Positions 1 to 10,364 are shown, counted from the first letter of the stretch. The stretch is DNA of 64,000 bases from an uncultured Prevotellaceae bacterium (GCA_902799905.1 CADCCB010000024.1:1-64000); one strand, 5' to 3'. A program made the numbers and translations. The notes: generated by a model from the letters alone, not told the origin.

Positions 1-743
1 TTCAGTTCTTCGCAGGCAGCATCATCGGCCACAATGATGCCGTGGGGATGCATCTGCAGGGCCGAGATGGTCCACATGTGGTTGACAGAACCCTCGACAG
101 CAGCCTGCAGGGCACGGCACTTGGCGTGACCGTTCACCAGAATCATCACTTCCTTGGCAGCCATCACAGTACCTACACCTACGGTCAGAGCCGTCTTGGG
201 CACCTTGTTGATGTCGCCCTCGAAGAAGCGGCTGTTGGCAATGATGGTATCCGTAGTCAAGGTCTTCTGACGGGTACGGCTTGAAAGCGATGAGCCAGGC
301 TCGTTGAATGCGATGTGACCATCGGGGCCAATGCCTCCCAGGAAGAGATCGATGCCGCCGAACTTCTCGATTTCCTTCTCATAGTTGGCGCACTCAGCAG
401 CAAGGTCAGGTGCGTTGCCGTTCAGGATATGGATGTTCTCCTTCGGACAGTCGATGTGGTTGAACAGGTTGGTGAACATGAAAGAGTGATAACTCTCGGG
501 ATGTTCCACAGGGAGGCCCACGTACTCGTCCATATTGAAGGTAACGACATTCTTGAACGACACCTTACCTTCCTGATAAGCCTTCACCAGGCCACGATAC
601 ATACCAATGGGCGACGAGCCAGTGGGAAGACCCAGCACGAAAGGCTTCTCAGCCGTTGGCTTTGCTGCATTGATCTTTGCTACGACATAATTTGCTGCCC
701 ACTGCGACATCAAATCATAGTTCGGTTCAATAATTACTCTCAT
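1..743 (-). CDS. nagB: Glucosamine-6-phosphate deaminase, 3' end cut by the window edge
   Basis: Converts glucosamine-6-phosphate to fructose-6-phosphate and ammonia in the cytoplasm, the last step of amino-sugar catabolism. The reading frame starts at ATG 743 ([10 protein letters not shown]) and stays open for 247 codons to the left edge. Family motifs are visible: the phosphate-binding [13 protein letters not shown] near residue 40, FNMDEYVGL with the catalytic Asp near residue 72, and the C-terminal [17 protein letters not shown] region. About 15-20 residues are missing at the C-terminus compared with the roughly 265-residue family length. Only 18 bases separate it from the M6 protease gene upstream on the same strand. 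Family assignment is firm; the 3' end cannot be seen. Confidence 0.95.
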   Translation of the reverse strand, partial: MRVIIEPNYDLMSQWAANYVVAKINAAKPTAEKPFVLGLPTGSSPIGMYRGLVKAYQEGKVSFKNVVTFNMDEYVGLPVEHPESYHSFMFTNLFNHIDCPKENIHILNGNAPDLAAECANYEKEIEKFGGIDLFLGGIGPDGHIAFNEPGSSLSSRTRQKTLTTDTIIANSRFFEGDINKVPKTALTVGVGTVMAAKEVMILVNGHAKCRALQAAVEGSVNHMWTISALQMHPHGIIVADDAACEEL

Positions 744-761
744 AAAGATTGATGTTTAAAA

Positions 762-2396
762 TTAATAAATATAAAGTTTATTAAGACATTTGCGTATCGT
801 ACCATCAGCACGTCGCTGAATATAGAGGCCCCGGCCTTGACCGCCAGAGAGGCTACGCCCCTGCAGGTCATAGATTTGGGGCTTGAGGTTTGAGATTTGA
901 GGTTTGAGGTCGGAGATGCCCGTCTGATCACCACCCATGAAATCGAAGGAGACGCATCCCTCCTCGCTCATCCTGATATTGGTAATTGGCTTATTCAGCG
1001 CCATCTGACCTTCCCCATTAGCATAGTTCATCTTTGGAGCAGGCACCGATGTCTCTGTCAACTCATCGTTGACAAATACCGTAGAGTCAGTAGACCACGG
1101 ATAAGGAGATGAACTCAGGTGACGCTTATTCATACGTTGGCTGAAAGCATACTGACTTAATCCCTTTGTACTGATATAATCATCCCAGGCGTCATAATCC
1201 ATGTTGTCAGCATGTACCAGTTCGAAGCGACGCTTGCTGGCATTATTGTTCACGGTGTTGCCTCTCCACACAGAATTATCATAGTACACATGATAAACAA
1301 CCAGGCCTTTGCCAGGTGCTCCAGCATCCCAACCACGCTGCTGACGATTTTCCAGCAACAACCATTCCGAGTCTGAGTGCTTGATGCGGTAGACCTCGCC
1401 ACCCTCTGCCACAGGCTTCAGATCGGTGATGGAGGCTGGCTCTTCCAGATCAATAAAGGAGAGCCATCCTAAACACCATTTCTCCACTGGCGTATAATTT
1501 GGCGGACACCAACCATAGTTAGTGAAATTGCCCCCGTCCATCAAGTCCCACTCATCGCAGACAGAATAGCCGGCATCACCTGTAGTAGGATAGATGTCGG
1601 GCAATCCCAGACTATGACTGTACTCATGGCAAATGGTGCCTATGCCGCAAGACCTTTTCGTCGATGTAGGCCACAACTCGCCACTGATGGTATAAGAGGA
1701 GATCTTATAGCCATCTGTCGTGGTGATGGTGTTGAACGTACTGGTATTTGGCCAAATGTGTCCATAGCAATCAGAAGCATCAATATTGCCTGTCAGTCCT
1801 GCAAAGACATAGATAACCTGTTCTATGGAGCGGTCGCCATTCCAGTCATACACGGAGAAATCGATTTCCGGATAGGCTGCAAGTACCTTGTTGGTGGCCT
1901 CAATCATAGGCTCCCTGCCGTAGTTACGCGTACTGGCGGTGGGATTCTCTATCGGTTGTGCCTTTGAACTGACCTTCACAGGGCCATAGACATCGAACTG
2001 CAGGTTCAGCATGCCTTGTGACTGGTCGCGGAAATAATCAGCCGTACAACCAGGACCCAGACCATCATTGAAGTCCGAGTCATTGAACAAACGGTCATAG
2101 AAGGTGTGTGGGTCATCGGCATAAGTGAACGGTGTGTCTTCAAACTCAAAAAGAATCACCAATTGCCTATAAACCTTTTCCGAGTTCCAGTCTTTCCTTA
2201 TAACAGGAAGTTTCTTTCTTACCGCCCCAGCCCTGTGCCCAACGGTTGTTTCATAGAAACCATCAGGCAAACAGTCATCATGCACTAGTGTGAACTCATC
2301 CTGTGCAGAAGCATTAAAAGGCAAAAATACTAAGAGGTAAAAAGGTATAAACCACTTTACATACCTTCTTAATGCATTGTTCAAAATAGTTCTCAT
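762..2396 (-). CDS. Secreted M6-family metalloprotease with C-terminal sorting-type tail
   Basis: 544 residues. An N-terminal signal peptide (hydrophobic FIPFYLLVFLPFNASA, cleavage near residue 31) exports the protein. The zinc motif HEYSHSLGLPD has His257, Glu258, His261 and a downstream Asp267, typical of M6 (immune inhibitor A-like) proteases. It is followed by a GYSVCDEWDLMDGG segment that fits the methionine-turn region. The C-terminus has IYDLQGRSL and a short basic end, like the type IX secretion tails common in Bacteroidetes. Just before it the protein repeats SDLKPQI/SNLKPQI, encoded by a heptamer array (873-914). Start ATG 2396 puts the signal peptide at the N-terminus. Substrate unknown. 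Confidence 0.88.
   Translation of the reverse strand: MRTILNNALRRYVKWFIPFYLLVFLPFNASAQDEFTLVHDDCLPDGFYETTVGHRAGAVRKKLPVIRKDWNSEKVYRQLVILFEFEDTPFTYADDPHTFYDRLFNDSDFNDGLGPGCTADYFRDQSQGMLNLQFDVYGPVKVSSKAQPIENPTASTRNYGREPMIEATNKVLAAYPEIDFSVYDWNGDRSIEQVIYVFAGLTGNIDASDCYGHIWPNTSTFNTITTTDGYKISSYTISGELWPTSTKRSCGIGTICHEYSHSLGLPDIYPTTGDAGYSVCDEWDLMDGGNFTNYGWCPPNYTPVEKWCLGWLSFIDLEEPASITDLKPVAEGGEVYRIKHSDSEWLLLENRQQRGWDAGAPGKGLVVYHVYYDNSVWRGNTVNNNASKRRFELVHADNMDYDAWDDYISTKGLSQYAFSQRMNKRHLSSSPYPWSTDSTVFVNDELTETSVPAPKMNYANGEGQMALNKPITNIRMSEEGCVSFDFMGGDQTGISDLKPQISNLKPQIYDLQGRSLSGGQGRGLYIQRRADGTIRKCLNKLYIY
873..914 (+). repeat. GGTTTGA heptamer array inside M6 protease gene
   Basis: Six contiguous seven-base units: GATTTGG, GGCTTGA, GGTTTGA, GATTTGA, GGTTTGA, GGTCGGA. 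On the coding (minus) strand three heptamers give seven codons, so the protein shows a seven-residue period (SDLKPQI, SNLKPQI). It lies at the join between the protease and its C-terminal sorting-type tail. Confidence 0.85.
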
Positions 2397-2431
2397 CTTT
2401 CCACTCTTAGTTATTTGTCAATCTCCACGCA

Positions 2432-4078
2432 TCACTTACAACACGGTGTCCAAGGTTTCAGGGTCTTAAAGAAGTCGTTGCCCTTGTCATCGACGAGGAT
2501 AAAGGCGGGGAAGTCCTCTACTTCAATCTTCCAGATGGCCTCCATGCCCAACTCGGGATACTCTACGCATTCGATGCTCTTGATACTCGACTGTGACAGC
2601 ACGGCAGCCACGCCACCGATAGAGCCCAGATAGAAACCGCCATGCTTCTTACATGCCTCGGTGACCACGTCAGAGCGGTTGCCCTTGGCAATCATCACCA
2701 GCGAGGCACCCAGCGACTGGAACTCGTCCACGTAGGGATCCATACGGTTGGCTGTGGTCGGGCCCATCGAACCACAGGGATAGCCCTCCGGTGTCTTAGC
2801 CGGACCAGCATAGAGCACAGGATACTTCTTGAAGTATTCAGGCATATCCTCGCCGGCATCAATGCGGGCCTTCAACTTGGCATGGGCAATATCACGAGCC
2901 ACAATAATCGTGCCACGCAGGTTCACCCTCGTGGAAACAGGATACTTTGTCAGTTCCTGACGCACAGAGTCGATGCCCTTGTCCAGGTCGATCACGATGG
3001 TGTTCTGACCCTCGCCAGCCTTGGCATACTCGGCAGGAATGAGTTCTGAAGGATTGCTGTCCATCTTCTCCAGCCAGATACCGTCGCGGTTGATCTTGGC
3101 CTTGATATTACGGTCGGCCGAGCATGAAACACCCATGCCGATAGGACAAGAGGCACCATGACGAGGCAGACGGACAACACGGATGTCGTGAGCCAGGTAC
3201 TTGCCACCGAACTGTGCACCGAGCCCGATCTTGTGGGCCTCTTCCAGCAGTTTCTTCTCCAAGTCCACGTCGCGGAACGCACGGCCAGTCTCGTCGCCTG
3301 TCGTAGGCAGCGAGTCGTAGTATTTGATGCTGGCCAGTTTTACGGTAAGCAGGTTCTTCTCTGCCGATGTACCACCAATCACGAAGGCGATATGGTACGG
3401 CGGACAGGCTGCCGTGCCCAGCGACTTCATCTTCTCCACGAGGAAAGGTATCAGCGTGCCCTCGTTTTGGATGGTTGCCTTAGTCATCGGATAGAAATAG
3501 GTCTTGTTGGCAGAGCCGCCACCCTTGGCCACCATCACAAAGCGGTACTCGGCACCCTCGGTAGCCTCGATATCAATCTGTGCGGGCAGGTTGCAACGGG
3601 TGTTCACCTCGTCGTACATATTCAGCGGTGCATTCTGCGAATAGCGCAGGTTGTCCTGAGTAAAGGTATTGAACACACCTAGCGACAAGGCTTCTTCATC
3701 CTCGAAACCCGTCCACACCTGCTGACCTTTCTCACCGTGGATAATGGCCGTACCCGTATCCTGGCAGAAAGGCAGGATGCCACGGGCAGCCACCTCGGCA
3801 TTGCGCAGGAACTGGAGAGCCACATACTTGTCGTTCTCTGAGGCTTCCGGATCCTGAAGGATCTGAGCAACCTGCAGGTTATGCTCACGACGCAGCATAA
3901 ACTCCACATCGTGGAAAGCCTGTTGTGCTAACAGCGTCAGGGCCTCCTTCGAGACCTTTACGATTTCCTTTCCCTCAAACTCTGAGACGGTCACGCCTTC
4001 CTTTGAAAGCAGTCTATACTCTGTCTTGTCCTCGCCCAACTGAAACATCGGGGCATACTTGAATGCTGGTGTTGCCAT
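2432..4078 (-). CDS. fumA: Class I (iron-sulfur) fumarate hydratase
   Basis: Interconverts fumarate and malate. In anaerobic Bacteroidales it works in the reductive branch that leads to succinate. 548 residues, full length for the two-domain single-chain class I enzyme. The three 4Fe-4S cluster cysteines are recognisable in LPFCQDTGT (Cys105), TAACPPYH, and [12 protein letters not shown]. The C-terminal beta-domain follows, with [19 protein letters not shown] and [10 protein letters not shown]. Start ATG 4078 gives [11 protein letters not shown] promoter lies at 4109-4138. The symbol follows E. coli; the single Bacteroidales gene is named variously fumA or fumB. Confidence 0.96.
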   Translation of the reverse strand: MATPAFKYAPMFQLGEDKTEYRLLSKEGVTVSEFEGKEIVKVSKEALTLLAQQAFHDVEFMLRREHNLQVAQILQDPEASENDKYVALQFLRNAEVAARGILPFCQDTGTAIIHGEKGQQVWTGFEDEEALSLGVFNTFTQDNLRYSQNAPLNMYDEVNTRCNLPAQIDIEATEGAEYRFVMVAKGGGSANKTYFYPMTKATIQNEGTLIPFLVEKMKSLGTAACPPYHIAFVIGGTSAEKNLLTVKLASIKYYDSLPTTGDETGRAFRDVDLEKKLLEEAHKIGLGAQFGGKYLAHDIRVVRLPRHGASCPIGMGVSCSADRNIKAKINRDGIWLEKMDSNPSELIPAEYAKAGEGQNTIVIDLDKGIDSVRQELTKYPVSTRVNLRGTIIVARDIAHAKLKARIDAGEDMPEYFKKYPVLYAGPAKTPEGYPCGSMGPTTANRMDPYVDEFQSLGASLVMIAKGNRSDVVTEACKKHGGFYLGSIGGVAAVLSQSSIKSIECVEYPELGMEAIWKIEVEDFPAFILVDDKGNDFFKTLKPWTPCCK

Positions 4079-4108
4079 AGTTTATCTTTATATAAGTTTA
4101 TTTGGGCA

Positions 4109-4138
4109 CAAAGGTAAACAAAATAATTGAAAAATCAA
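4109..4138 (-). promoter_or_regulatory. Bacteroidetes-type promoter of fumarase
   Basis: The -7 box TACCTTTG (complement of 4109-4116) and a TTG at 4136-4138 are separated by 19 bp. Transcription would start about 25 bases before the ATG. Confidence 0.7.
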
Positions 4139-4154
4139 CAAAAAAGGACACAAA

Positions 4155-4183
4155 AAAAGCATCCTAAGTTGAAGGATGCTTTT
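4155..4183 (-). terminator. Rho-independent terminator after the M16 protease gene
   Basis: Perfect 10-bp inverted repeat AAAAGCATCC/GGATGCTTTT with a 9-base loop. On the minus strand it is followed by a run of T (4152-4158). It lies 20 bases past the stop of the M16 gene and separates that gene from the fumarase promoter. Confidence 0.85.
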
Positions 4184-4203
4184 CGTTTGTTGCCTCCGAC
4201 TGG

Positions 4204-7119
4204 TTAATAGCCGAAGATTTCCTCTGTAGAGAGCCGCTTGATAGTGCCGAATTGCTGAAGAGCCGTAAGGTCCAGTTCCTTTTCATTACCAAGGATGACA
4301 TAGCGATAGGGCTTTTGGGCCACCTGCTCCTGCTCGAACTTCACCACATCCTCCAGCGTCATGTTAGGCAGGGCATTGTAGATACGCTCATTGAGATCAT
4401 AATCAATACCACGCTGCTGAGCCGTCAGCCAGGCGTTGATCAGTCCGAACTTAGTGGTGCGCTGGCTAGCCAGACGCTTCGTCAAGGCCTCCTTGGCAAT
4501 CTGGAACGAGCCTTCGCTCTGAGGCATCGTGTCGAGAATCTCATGGAACTGGTGCACACAGTCCATCATCTTGTCATTCTGTGTGATGATATGTGTGAAG
4601 AAATACTCCGGATTCTCCTTGTAGTTAGGCTGTATATAGGCAGCATAGGCGTTGTAGGCCAGGCCACGAGCCTCACGCAGTTCCTGGAAGACAATGGTAT
4701 TCATACCGCCACCATAGTATTCGTTGAAGAGGGCAATGATAGGAGCCTGGTCTGCATTCCACTGGCGCTGTTCATTGTGAATCATCCGCATGTAGATATT
4801 CTTGGCATCGTATGGTGCCAGCAGCACCTCGTTCTCCATAGTGGGTTGCATCTCGTAGTGCTTTCCCTCAGGAACAGCCTGGAGGTCAGTAAGAGTAGAG
4901 AGGTGAGCGGCGAGTGCCTCTGTCAACCCGTTCTCGTCCATGGGGCCATAATATAATATGGTGTGCTCATACTGTGAGAGCGTCTTCAGCAGGTCAAGCA
5001 ACTGCTGAGGATCAGTCTGCTGCAACTCTGCGATGCTCAGGTCATTACGTGAGGGGTTGTATGGGCCATAGACACCATAGTCAACCAGGAAGTTGAAGTT
5101 GGTGCGCTGATCCTGTTTCTGGTCGGCACGGGCTTTTGCCTCAAGCATCACGAACTGCGCATAGGCATCCTGATCCACCTTGGCATTCTGCATCAGGTGC
5201 TCCAACAGTTTCAGGGCTTCTGGCATATTCTCGCTCAGTCCGTTCAGACTGACGGAGATGGAGCGCTGGCCCACCTGTATGCCGTATCTGCAGGCCAGTT
5301 TGTAGAACTGCTGCTTAATCTGTTCGTTGGTCAAAGAGTCAGTACCCAGGAAGTCAAGATACTGGGCAGCATAGCCGTAGCGAAGGTCAGCATCGTCGCC
5401 GAACTCATAACGGAATGTCAACTGGAAGCGTCCATTCTCCTCATTCTTAACATAGATATAGGGCAGATTAGCACCTTCTGATGCGAGCGGACACTGTCCG
5501 AAGGTCAGGTCTTTCTGGAAATCAACGAAGCGAGGCTCGATAGGTTTCACCTCTGTCTGCTGAATCTCCTTCACAAAATCACTCACCATGTCGCGGTTGG
5601 TGGGGATAGGCGTAATCTCAGGCTTGTCTATCTTCTTCTGCGTGGGGTCAACACCCTGACGCTTATAGACGGCCACATAGTTGTCACCGAAGTGACGGTT
5701 GGCGAATTCCACGACCTGTTCCTTGGTGATACCTGCGATGCGGTCGAGCGACTGCACTTCCTGTTCCCAGGGTGTTCCATTGACGAATGCATCCACGAAC
5801 ATATCGGCACGGGCACGGTTCGACTCCAAGGCGTTATAGTACTGCAACTTCATGTTGTTGATAACCGATGGCAGCAGGTCGTCAGAGAACTCGCCTGCCT
5901 TCAGTTTCTCTATCTCGGCCAGAAGCAACTGACGCACCTCGTCAAGCGACTGTCCCTCCTTGGGTGTACCTGCCAAGATAAAGGTGCTATAGTCCATACC
6001 AGTCTGCACGCCACCCCATGCCTCCAGCATCTTCATCTGCTGAGTGATATCTAGGTCGATGAGTCCGGCTGTGCCGTTGCTGAGCATCAACTCGATGACA
6101 TTCAGGGTGTCAGTCTGCAAAGAAGAGGCCTTGTCGAAACGATAGCCGAGCCAAATGGTCTCAGCCTCCAAGCCAATAACCGTGGTGTCAACAGGAGCCG
6201 TCAGTTCAGGCTGCTCAGGATAGACGGGCTGAGCCACATCATCGCCTGGCTGCCACTGTCCGAAATACTTGTCGATAGTAGCGATGACCTCATCGGGATC
6301 GAAGTCGCCAGCCATACAGATAGCCACGTTGTTGGGCACATACCACTTCTTGAAGTAAGCCTTAATATTTGTGATGGAAGGATTCTTCAGGTGATCCTGT
6401 GTGCCGATGGTGGTCTGCGTGCCATAGGGGTGAGTGGGATAGAGTTTAGCACTCAGCGCAGCAAAGAGTTTGCGCATATCGCTAGTCAGGCTGATGTTAT
6501 ACTCCTCATAGACAGCCTCCAGTTCGGTATGGAAACCACGGATGGTCATATTCATGAAGCGGTCCGACTGAATCTTTGCCCAGTTGTCCACCTCGTTCGA
6601 GGGGATATCCTCTGTATAGCAGGTCACGTCATCGCTGGTGTAGGCATTGGTACCTTCTGCACCAATGGCAGCCATCAGTTTGTCATACTCATTGGGGATG
6701 TTGTACTGTGCTGCCAACTGGCTGACAGAGTCAATCTCATGATAGGCCTGACGGCGCTCTTCCGGATCGGTCAAGTGACGATAAGCCTCATAGCGCTGCT
6801 CTATCTCATCGAGATAAGGAGCCTCAGCGGTAGCATCGCTCACCCCGAACTTATCAGTACCCTTGAACATCAGATGCTCCAGATAGTGAGCCAGACCAGT
6901 TGTCTCGGCAGGGTCGTTCTTCGAACCCGTACGCACAGCAATATAGGTCTGGATGCGCGGTTCCTCTTTGTTCACACTCAGGTAAACCTTCAGGCCATTA
7001 TCCAGGGTATAGATGCGGGTCTTCGACGGGTCATTGTCCACTGTCTCATACTTATACTTACCATCACAGGCAAATAAAAGTAAAAGGGCAAAAAGGGATA
7101 AAAGCAAATTCTTCTTCAT
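4204..7119 (-). CDS. M16 (insulinase/pitrilysin-type) zinc peptidase, lipoprotein
   Basis: 971 residues with a lipoprotein signal (MKKNLLLSLFALLLLFACDG, lipidated Cys18), so probably anchored to an envelope membrane. The inverted zinc motif HYLEH is at residues 78-82 within GLAHYLEHLMFKGT, and the distal Glu lies in ELEAVYEEYN. The second half is the inactive M16C-like domain pair (for example QELREARGLAYNAY near residue 820). The size fits a two-repeat M16 protein that closes around peptides. The gap to the upstream DUF4954 gene is only 22 bases, so the two may be co-transcribed. Peptide substrate unknown. Confidence 0.93.
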   Translation of the reverse strand: MKKNLLLSLFALLLLFACDGKYKYETVDNDPSKTRIYTLDNGLKVYLSVNKEEPRIQTYIAVRTGSKNDPAETTGLAHYLEHLMFKGTDKFGVSDATAEAPYLDEIEQRYEAYRHLTDPEERRQAYHEIDSVSQLAAQYNIPNEYDKLMAAIGAEGTNAYTSDDVTCYTEDIPSNEVDNWAKIQSDRFMNMTIRGFHTELEAVYEEYNISLTSDMRKLFAALSAKLYPTHPYGTQTTIGTQDHLKNPSITNIKAYFKKWYVPNNVAICMAGDFDPDEVIATIDKYFGQWQPGDDVAQPVYPEQPELTAPVDTTVIGLEAETIWLGYRFDKASSLQTDTLNVIELMLSNGTAGLIDLDITQQMKMLEAWGGVQTGMDYSTFILAGTPKEGQSLDEVRQLLLAEIEKLKAGEFSDDLLPSVINNMKLQYYNALESNRARADMFVDAFVNGTPWEQEVQSLDRIAGITKEQVVEFANRHFGDNYVAVYKRQGVDPTQKKIDKPEITPIPTNRDMVSDFVKEIQQTEVKPIEPRFVDFQKDLTFGQCPLASEGANLPYIYVKNEENGRFQLTFRYEFGDDADLRYGYAAQYLDFLGTDSLTNEQIKQQFYKLACRYGIQVGQRSISVSLNGLSENMPEALKLLEHLMQNAKVDQDAYAQFVMLEAKARADQKQDQRTNFNFLVDYGVYGPYNPSRNDLSIAELQQTDPQQLLDLLKTLSQYEHTILYYGPMDENGLTEALAAHLSTLTDLQAVPEGKHYEMQPTMENEVLLAPYDAKNIYMRMIHNEQRQWNADQAPIIALFNEYYGGGMNTIVFQELREARGLAYNAYAAYIQPNYKENPEYFFTHIITQNDKMMDCVHQFHEILDTMPQSEGSFQIAKEALTKRLASQRTTKFGLINAWLTAQQRGIDYDLNERIYNALPNMTLEDVVKFEQEQVAQKPYRYVILGNEKELDLTALQQFGTIKRLSTEEIFGY

Positions 7120-7141
7120 TTCTATTCTCTATTTTAAATTA

Positions 7142-8995
7142 TTAACTCTCATAGTCAATCTCATGGTCAAGTTTTGAGAGGAAGTCCTCATAGACCTCCG
7201 GATCAACATCGCCCATAGCATATTCCTTCTGCGCATCCTTGCGGATCTCGGCAATCCAGGCACGACGAGCCTTCACATAATCCTCACGGATACGTTCGCA
7301 AGCCTGAGCATCCAATTCTGTCAGGTGATAGTAGTCCAGGATGAGTTGATAGGACCATGCCCAACGATAGTCGCTATAGGCATTGTTGATATCATCGAAG
7401 CGGGTCAGCACCTGCTGGATATTCTCGATGGTACCGTCCTTGATATCTTCGATGAGACGCTGCTCCTCACTTTCAGGTAGCAGCAGACCGCTAAGGTCAA
7501 TCCACGGTCCCTGACCTACAGTTGATGTAGGCTGTCCGAAGAATCCCTCTTTCTGGGCACGCTTCAGCACAGCACCCATATAGATGCGCAGGGCGATATC
7601 ATAGTATTTCAGGCCCTTCTTCAGAGAAGAGGCATTAACAACATACTCATGGAAGTTATAGGTGGTCACGTTATCGCCCGAAGCGGCACGGAGTGCCTTC
7701 AGAATCTCGATGCCCTGCAGGATTTCACCCACGGTGAAGGGCGAGAGCCAGTCGAAGTTGATGATCGACTTCTTCGACTGCTTAGAACGCTTGTCACGTT
7801 TGGGCCACTTCTTGATATCACGATAGAGTCCCACGGTTGTAATATTACGGCCAGGCACCAGATACATGGTTTCGCCGTAGGCAATCAGATAAGAGAAAGG
7901 TAAATTGCGTGTATCGGGATGGTGCATCAGTTTGCCGAAGCAGACACTGAAAGCACCGATGGTAGCAGGCATCAAGACATAAGAGCCAGAGGCGGTCTTT
8001 GTGCCGCGCTCCAACGTGCCGTAATGCAGGGGACCCATTTTGTAGGCATGGTTAGAGAAGTTGGTATTAGAACCGGCATTATAGAATGAGAACTGTCCGC
8101 CGATGAGCAGGCTCGACTTGTGGTGACTGGCCGAGAACGGACCGCAGAAAGCAGCACAAGCCTCACCGTTAGCCATAAACGAATTGGCAAAGAAGAGACT
8201 AGCCTCAGCCGTGAAGCCATTGGTAATCTGACAGGCCTCGCCAACAAAGCAGTCCTGCATCTTCACAGAATTGTTGATGGAGCAGCCGTCGCAGATGATT
8301 GAATTCTCACAGATGACACCCGTGCCGATAAATACCGAGGCATCCTCGCTGCTCAAGATGGTACACTCGTTCAGGCGGGAAGCACCACTCACCTCGCAGT
8401 CGCCCTTGATGACAGTATTGATGATGTCCTTGGTGTTGATAATCTTCACGTTGTTGCCAATGATACCACGTTCTGGCGTTGAGATGCGAACCTCATCGTC
8501 AATGAGTTGCTTCAGCGTGTTCATCAGGGCCTTGTCATGATGATGCTTCACCATGAAGGCTGCCAGTTGCGAGTTCAGTTCACGGAAGAGCACCACGTTG
8601 CCGTCGCCCATCTCGTTGAGCACGCTGATAGTCGAACCTGCACCATAACTCGCACCCTCGCGTGTCTCCAGCGTCGAGATATTCGAGATGTAGCAGTCGT
8701 CGCCGATGGTATAGTTGTTGATGAAGTTGCCCACCTTCTCTATGAGGCAGTCATTGCCCACGGTGACATTTCTCAGCGTGGCATCATTAATGCCCGAATG
8801 CTTGTAGAAGTCCTGAGCCACCTCAATCTTTTTCTCAAAGTGTCCAAGACGGATGTCGCCATAGAATATCACACGGTGAAAATTATACGGACGGAACTTA
8901 TCGTCCACCAGCACCCTCGCCCAGTCCTCTGCCCAGCACATATTGTTCTCGAGCACCTGGATCTCCTCTTGTGTCAATTGTCTGTAATCTCTCAT
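7142..8995 (-). CDS. DUF4954 family protein, left-handed beta-helix (hexapeptide-like)
   Basis: 617 residues from ATG 8995 (MRDYRQLTQEE). The frame is open upstream to a TTG at 9022, but that stretch overlaps a heptamer repeat and is unlikely to be translated. The first two thirds contain hexapeptide-type turns (IGDDCYISNIS, IICDGCSINNSVKMQDCFVG, VFIGTGVICENSIICDG) like those of sugar nucleotidyl- or acyltransferases. The family is widespread and conserved in Bacteroidales, with no experimentally known function that I can name. Sugar-nucleotide or acyl transfer is only inferred from the fold. It lies between the M16 and hflX genes, all on the minus strand. Confidence 0.85.
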   Translation of the reverse strand: MRDYRQLTQEEIQVLENNMCWAEDWARVLVDDKFRPYNFHRVIFYGDIRLGHFEKKIEVAQDFYKHSGINDATLRNVTVGNDCLIEKVGNFINNYTIGDDCYISNISTLETREGASYGAGSTISVLNEMGDGNVVLFRELNSQLAAFMVKHHHDKALMNTLKQLIDDEVRISTPERGIIGNNVKIINTKDIINTVIKGDCEVSGASRLNECTILSSEDASVFIGTGVICENSIICDGCSINNSVKMQDCFVGEACQITNGFTAEASLFFANSFMANGEACAAFCGPFSASHHKSSLLIGGQFSFYNAGSNTNFSNHAYKMGPLHYGTLERGTKTASGSYVLMPATIGAFSVCFGKLMHHPDTRNLPFSYLIAYGETMYLVPGRNITTVGLYRDIKKWPKRDKRSKQSKKSIINFDWLSPFTVGEILQGIEILKALRAASGDNVTTYNFHEYVVNASSLKKGLKYYDIALRIYMGAVLKRAQKEGFFGQPTSTVGQGPWIDLSGLLLPESEEQRLIEDIKDGTIENIQQVLTRFDDINNAYSDYRWAWSYQLILDYYHLTELDAQACERIREDYVKARRAWIAEIRKDAQKEYAMGDVDPEVYEDFLSKLDHEIDYES

Positions 8996-9019
8996 AATCG
9001 TTATGTTTGTGTTTGGGTT

Positions 9020-9046
9020 CAATTATCTATTTTCAATCTTCAATCT
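9020..9046 (+). repeat. CAATTTT-type heptamer stretch at hflX 3' end
   Basis: CAATTAT, CTATTTT, CAATCTT, CAATCTG in succession. The stop codon of hflX (9033-9035) and the codons for its last residues (QIED) fall inside this array, as does the TTG that extends the DUF4954 frame. Confidence 0.6.
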
Positions 9047-10364
9047 GGTACAGGAAGTCGTTATAAGGGTATTTCTGCACATGTAGTTCACGTACCTTAT
9101 TATATAGAGTAGTGCGCAACTCCTCGATATTCTCCTTGTTTTTAGCGCTGATGAACAACGGAGCGGTAGCAAATTCTTCACTCTTCACTTTTCCCTTTTC
9201 ACTTATTTTCGCCATCCATGTCTGTTTCAGGTCGTCAAGCGAGATGTTTTCTTTCGTAGGCTCCGTTAGATCGTCTTCATCCTGAGGTGTCCATGTGTAG
9301 GCGTCAATCTTGTTGAACACCACCATCGAGGGGGTCTCTGAACAACCCAGTTCGCTGAGCGTCTGCTCCACCACACGTATCTGGTCCTCAAAGTCGGGAT
9401 GTGAGATATCCACCACATGAACCAGCAGGTCGGCCTCGCGCACCTCGTCGAGCGTACTCTTGAACGACTCCACCAGGTCGGAGGGCAACTTACGGATGAA
9501 GCCTACGGTATCAGCCAGCAGGAACGGCAAGTTCTCTATCGTCACCTTACGCACGGTGGTGTCGAGGGTGGCAAAGAGTTTGTTCTCTGCAAAGACATCG
9601 CTCTTCGAGAGCAGGTTCATCAGCGTCGACTTGCCCACATTGGTATAGCCCACCAGAGCCACACGAATCAGCCGGCCACGGTTCTTACGCTGTGTGGTTT
9701 TCTGCTTATCAATCTCTTCAAGACGCTGCTTCAGCAGGGTGATACGATGCAGGATGATACGGCGGTCCATCTCCAACTGCGTCTCACCAGGACCACGCAG
9801 GCCCACGGTGCCTTTGCCGCCACCGCCGCCAGAGCCACCGCCCTGACGTTCCAAGTGCGTCCATAGTCGCTGCAGTCGGGGCAGCATATAGCGGTGCTGC
9901 GCCAGTTCCACCTGTGCCTTGGCCTCAGCCGTCTGGGCACGCATGGCAAAGATATCGAGTATGAGCGATGTACGGTCCAAGATTTTCACCTGCAGTTCCT
10001 TCTCGATGTTACGGATCTGCTTGGCGCTCAGTTCATCGTCAAAGATCACCATACCCACGGGCTGTGGCATGTCGGCATCGCTCTCATAATCCTCGCGATG
10101 CTCCATGGCCTCGTCGTAGGCATCCTCGCACATCTTGATATAATGGCGAATCTCTTCCAGTTTTCCACTACCTACATAAGTCACGCTACTGGGACCGTTC
10201 ACCTTCTGCGTAAACCGCTTCACGGTGCGGGCACCAGCCGTAGTGGCCAAGAACTCCAGTTCATCGAGATATTCCTTGGTCTTGGCTTCGTCTTGTTGAT
10301 TAGTAATCAGTCCTACCAGCACAGCCGTCTCGGCTTTTGCCTCGGAGATGACAAATTCCTTCAT
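9033..10364 (-). CDS. hflX: Ribosome-associated GTPase HflX
   Basis: 443 residues, cytoplasmic. In other bacteria it binds the 50S subunit and rescues or splits stalled or hibernating ribosomes. The N-terminal HflX domain is followed by the glycine-rich linker (GGGSGGGGGKG, near 175-185) and RGPGETQLE. The G domain has G1 GYTNVGKS (239-246), G3 DTVG (285-288) and G4 NKID (351-354). A small insertion SEKGKVKSEEFATA (about 388-401) is encoded by a GTGAAAA heptamer array, in the linker after the G4 motif. Start ATG 10364 follows a good promoter at 10391-10421. Confidence 0.96.
   Translation of the reverse strand: MKEFVISEAKAETAVLVGLITNQQDEAKTKEYLDELEFLATTAGARTVKRFTQKVNGPSSVTYVGSGKLEEIRHYIKMCEDAYDEAMEHREDYESDADMPQPVGMVIFDDELSAKQIRNIEKELQVKILDRTSLILDIFAMRAQTAEAKAQVELAQHRYMLPRLQRLWTHLERQGGGSGGGGGKGTVGLRGPGETQLEMDRRIILHRITLLKQRLEEIDKQKTTQRKNRGRLIRVALVGYTNVGKSTLMNLLSKSDVFAENKLFATLDTTVRKVTIENLPFLLADTVGFIRKLPSDLVESFKSTLDEVREADLLVHVVDISHPDFEDQIRVVEQTLSELGCSETPSMVVFNKIDAYTWTPQDEDDLTEPTKENISLDDLKQTWMAKISEKGKVKSEEFATAPLFISAKNKENIEELRTTLYNKVRELHVQKYPYNDFLYQIED
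9175..9209 (-). repeat. GTGAAAA heptamer array inside hflX
   Basis: On the coding strand the units read GTGAAAA, GGGAAAA, GTGAAGA, GTGAAGA, in frame, adding the peptide KGKVKSEE between the G4 motif and the APLFISAK (G5) strand. Confidence 0.75.
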
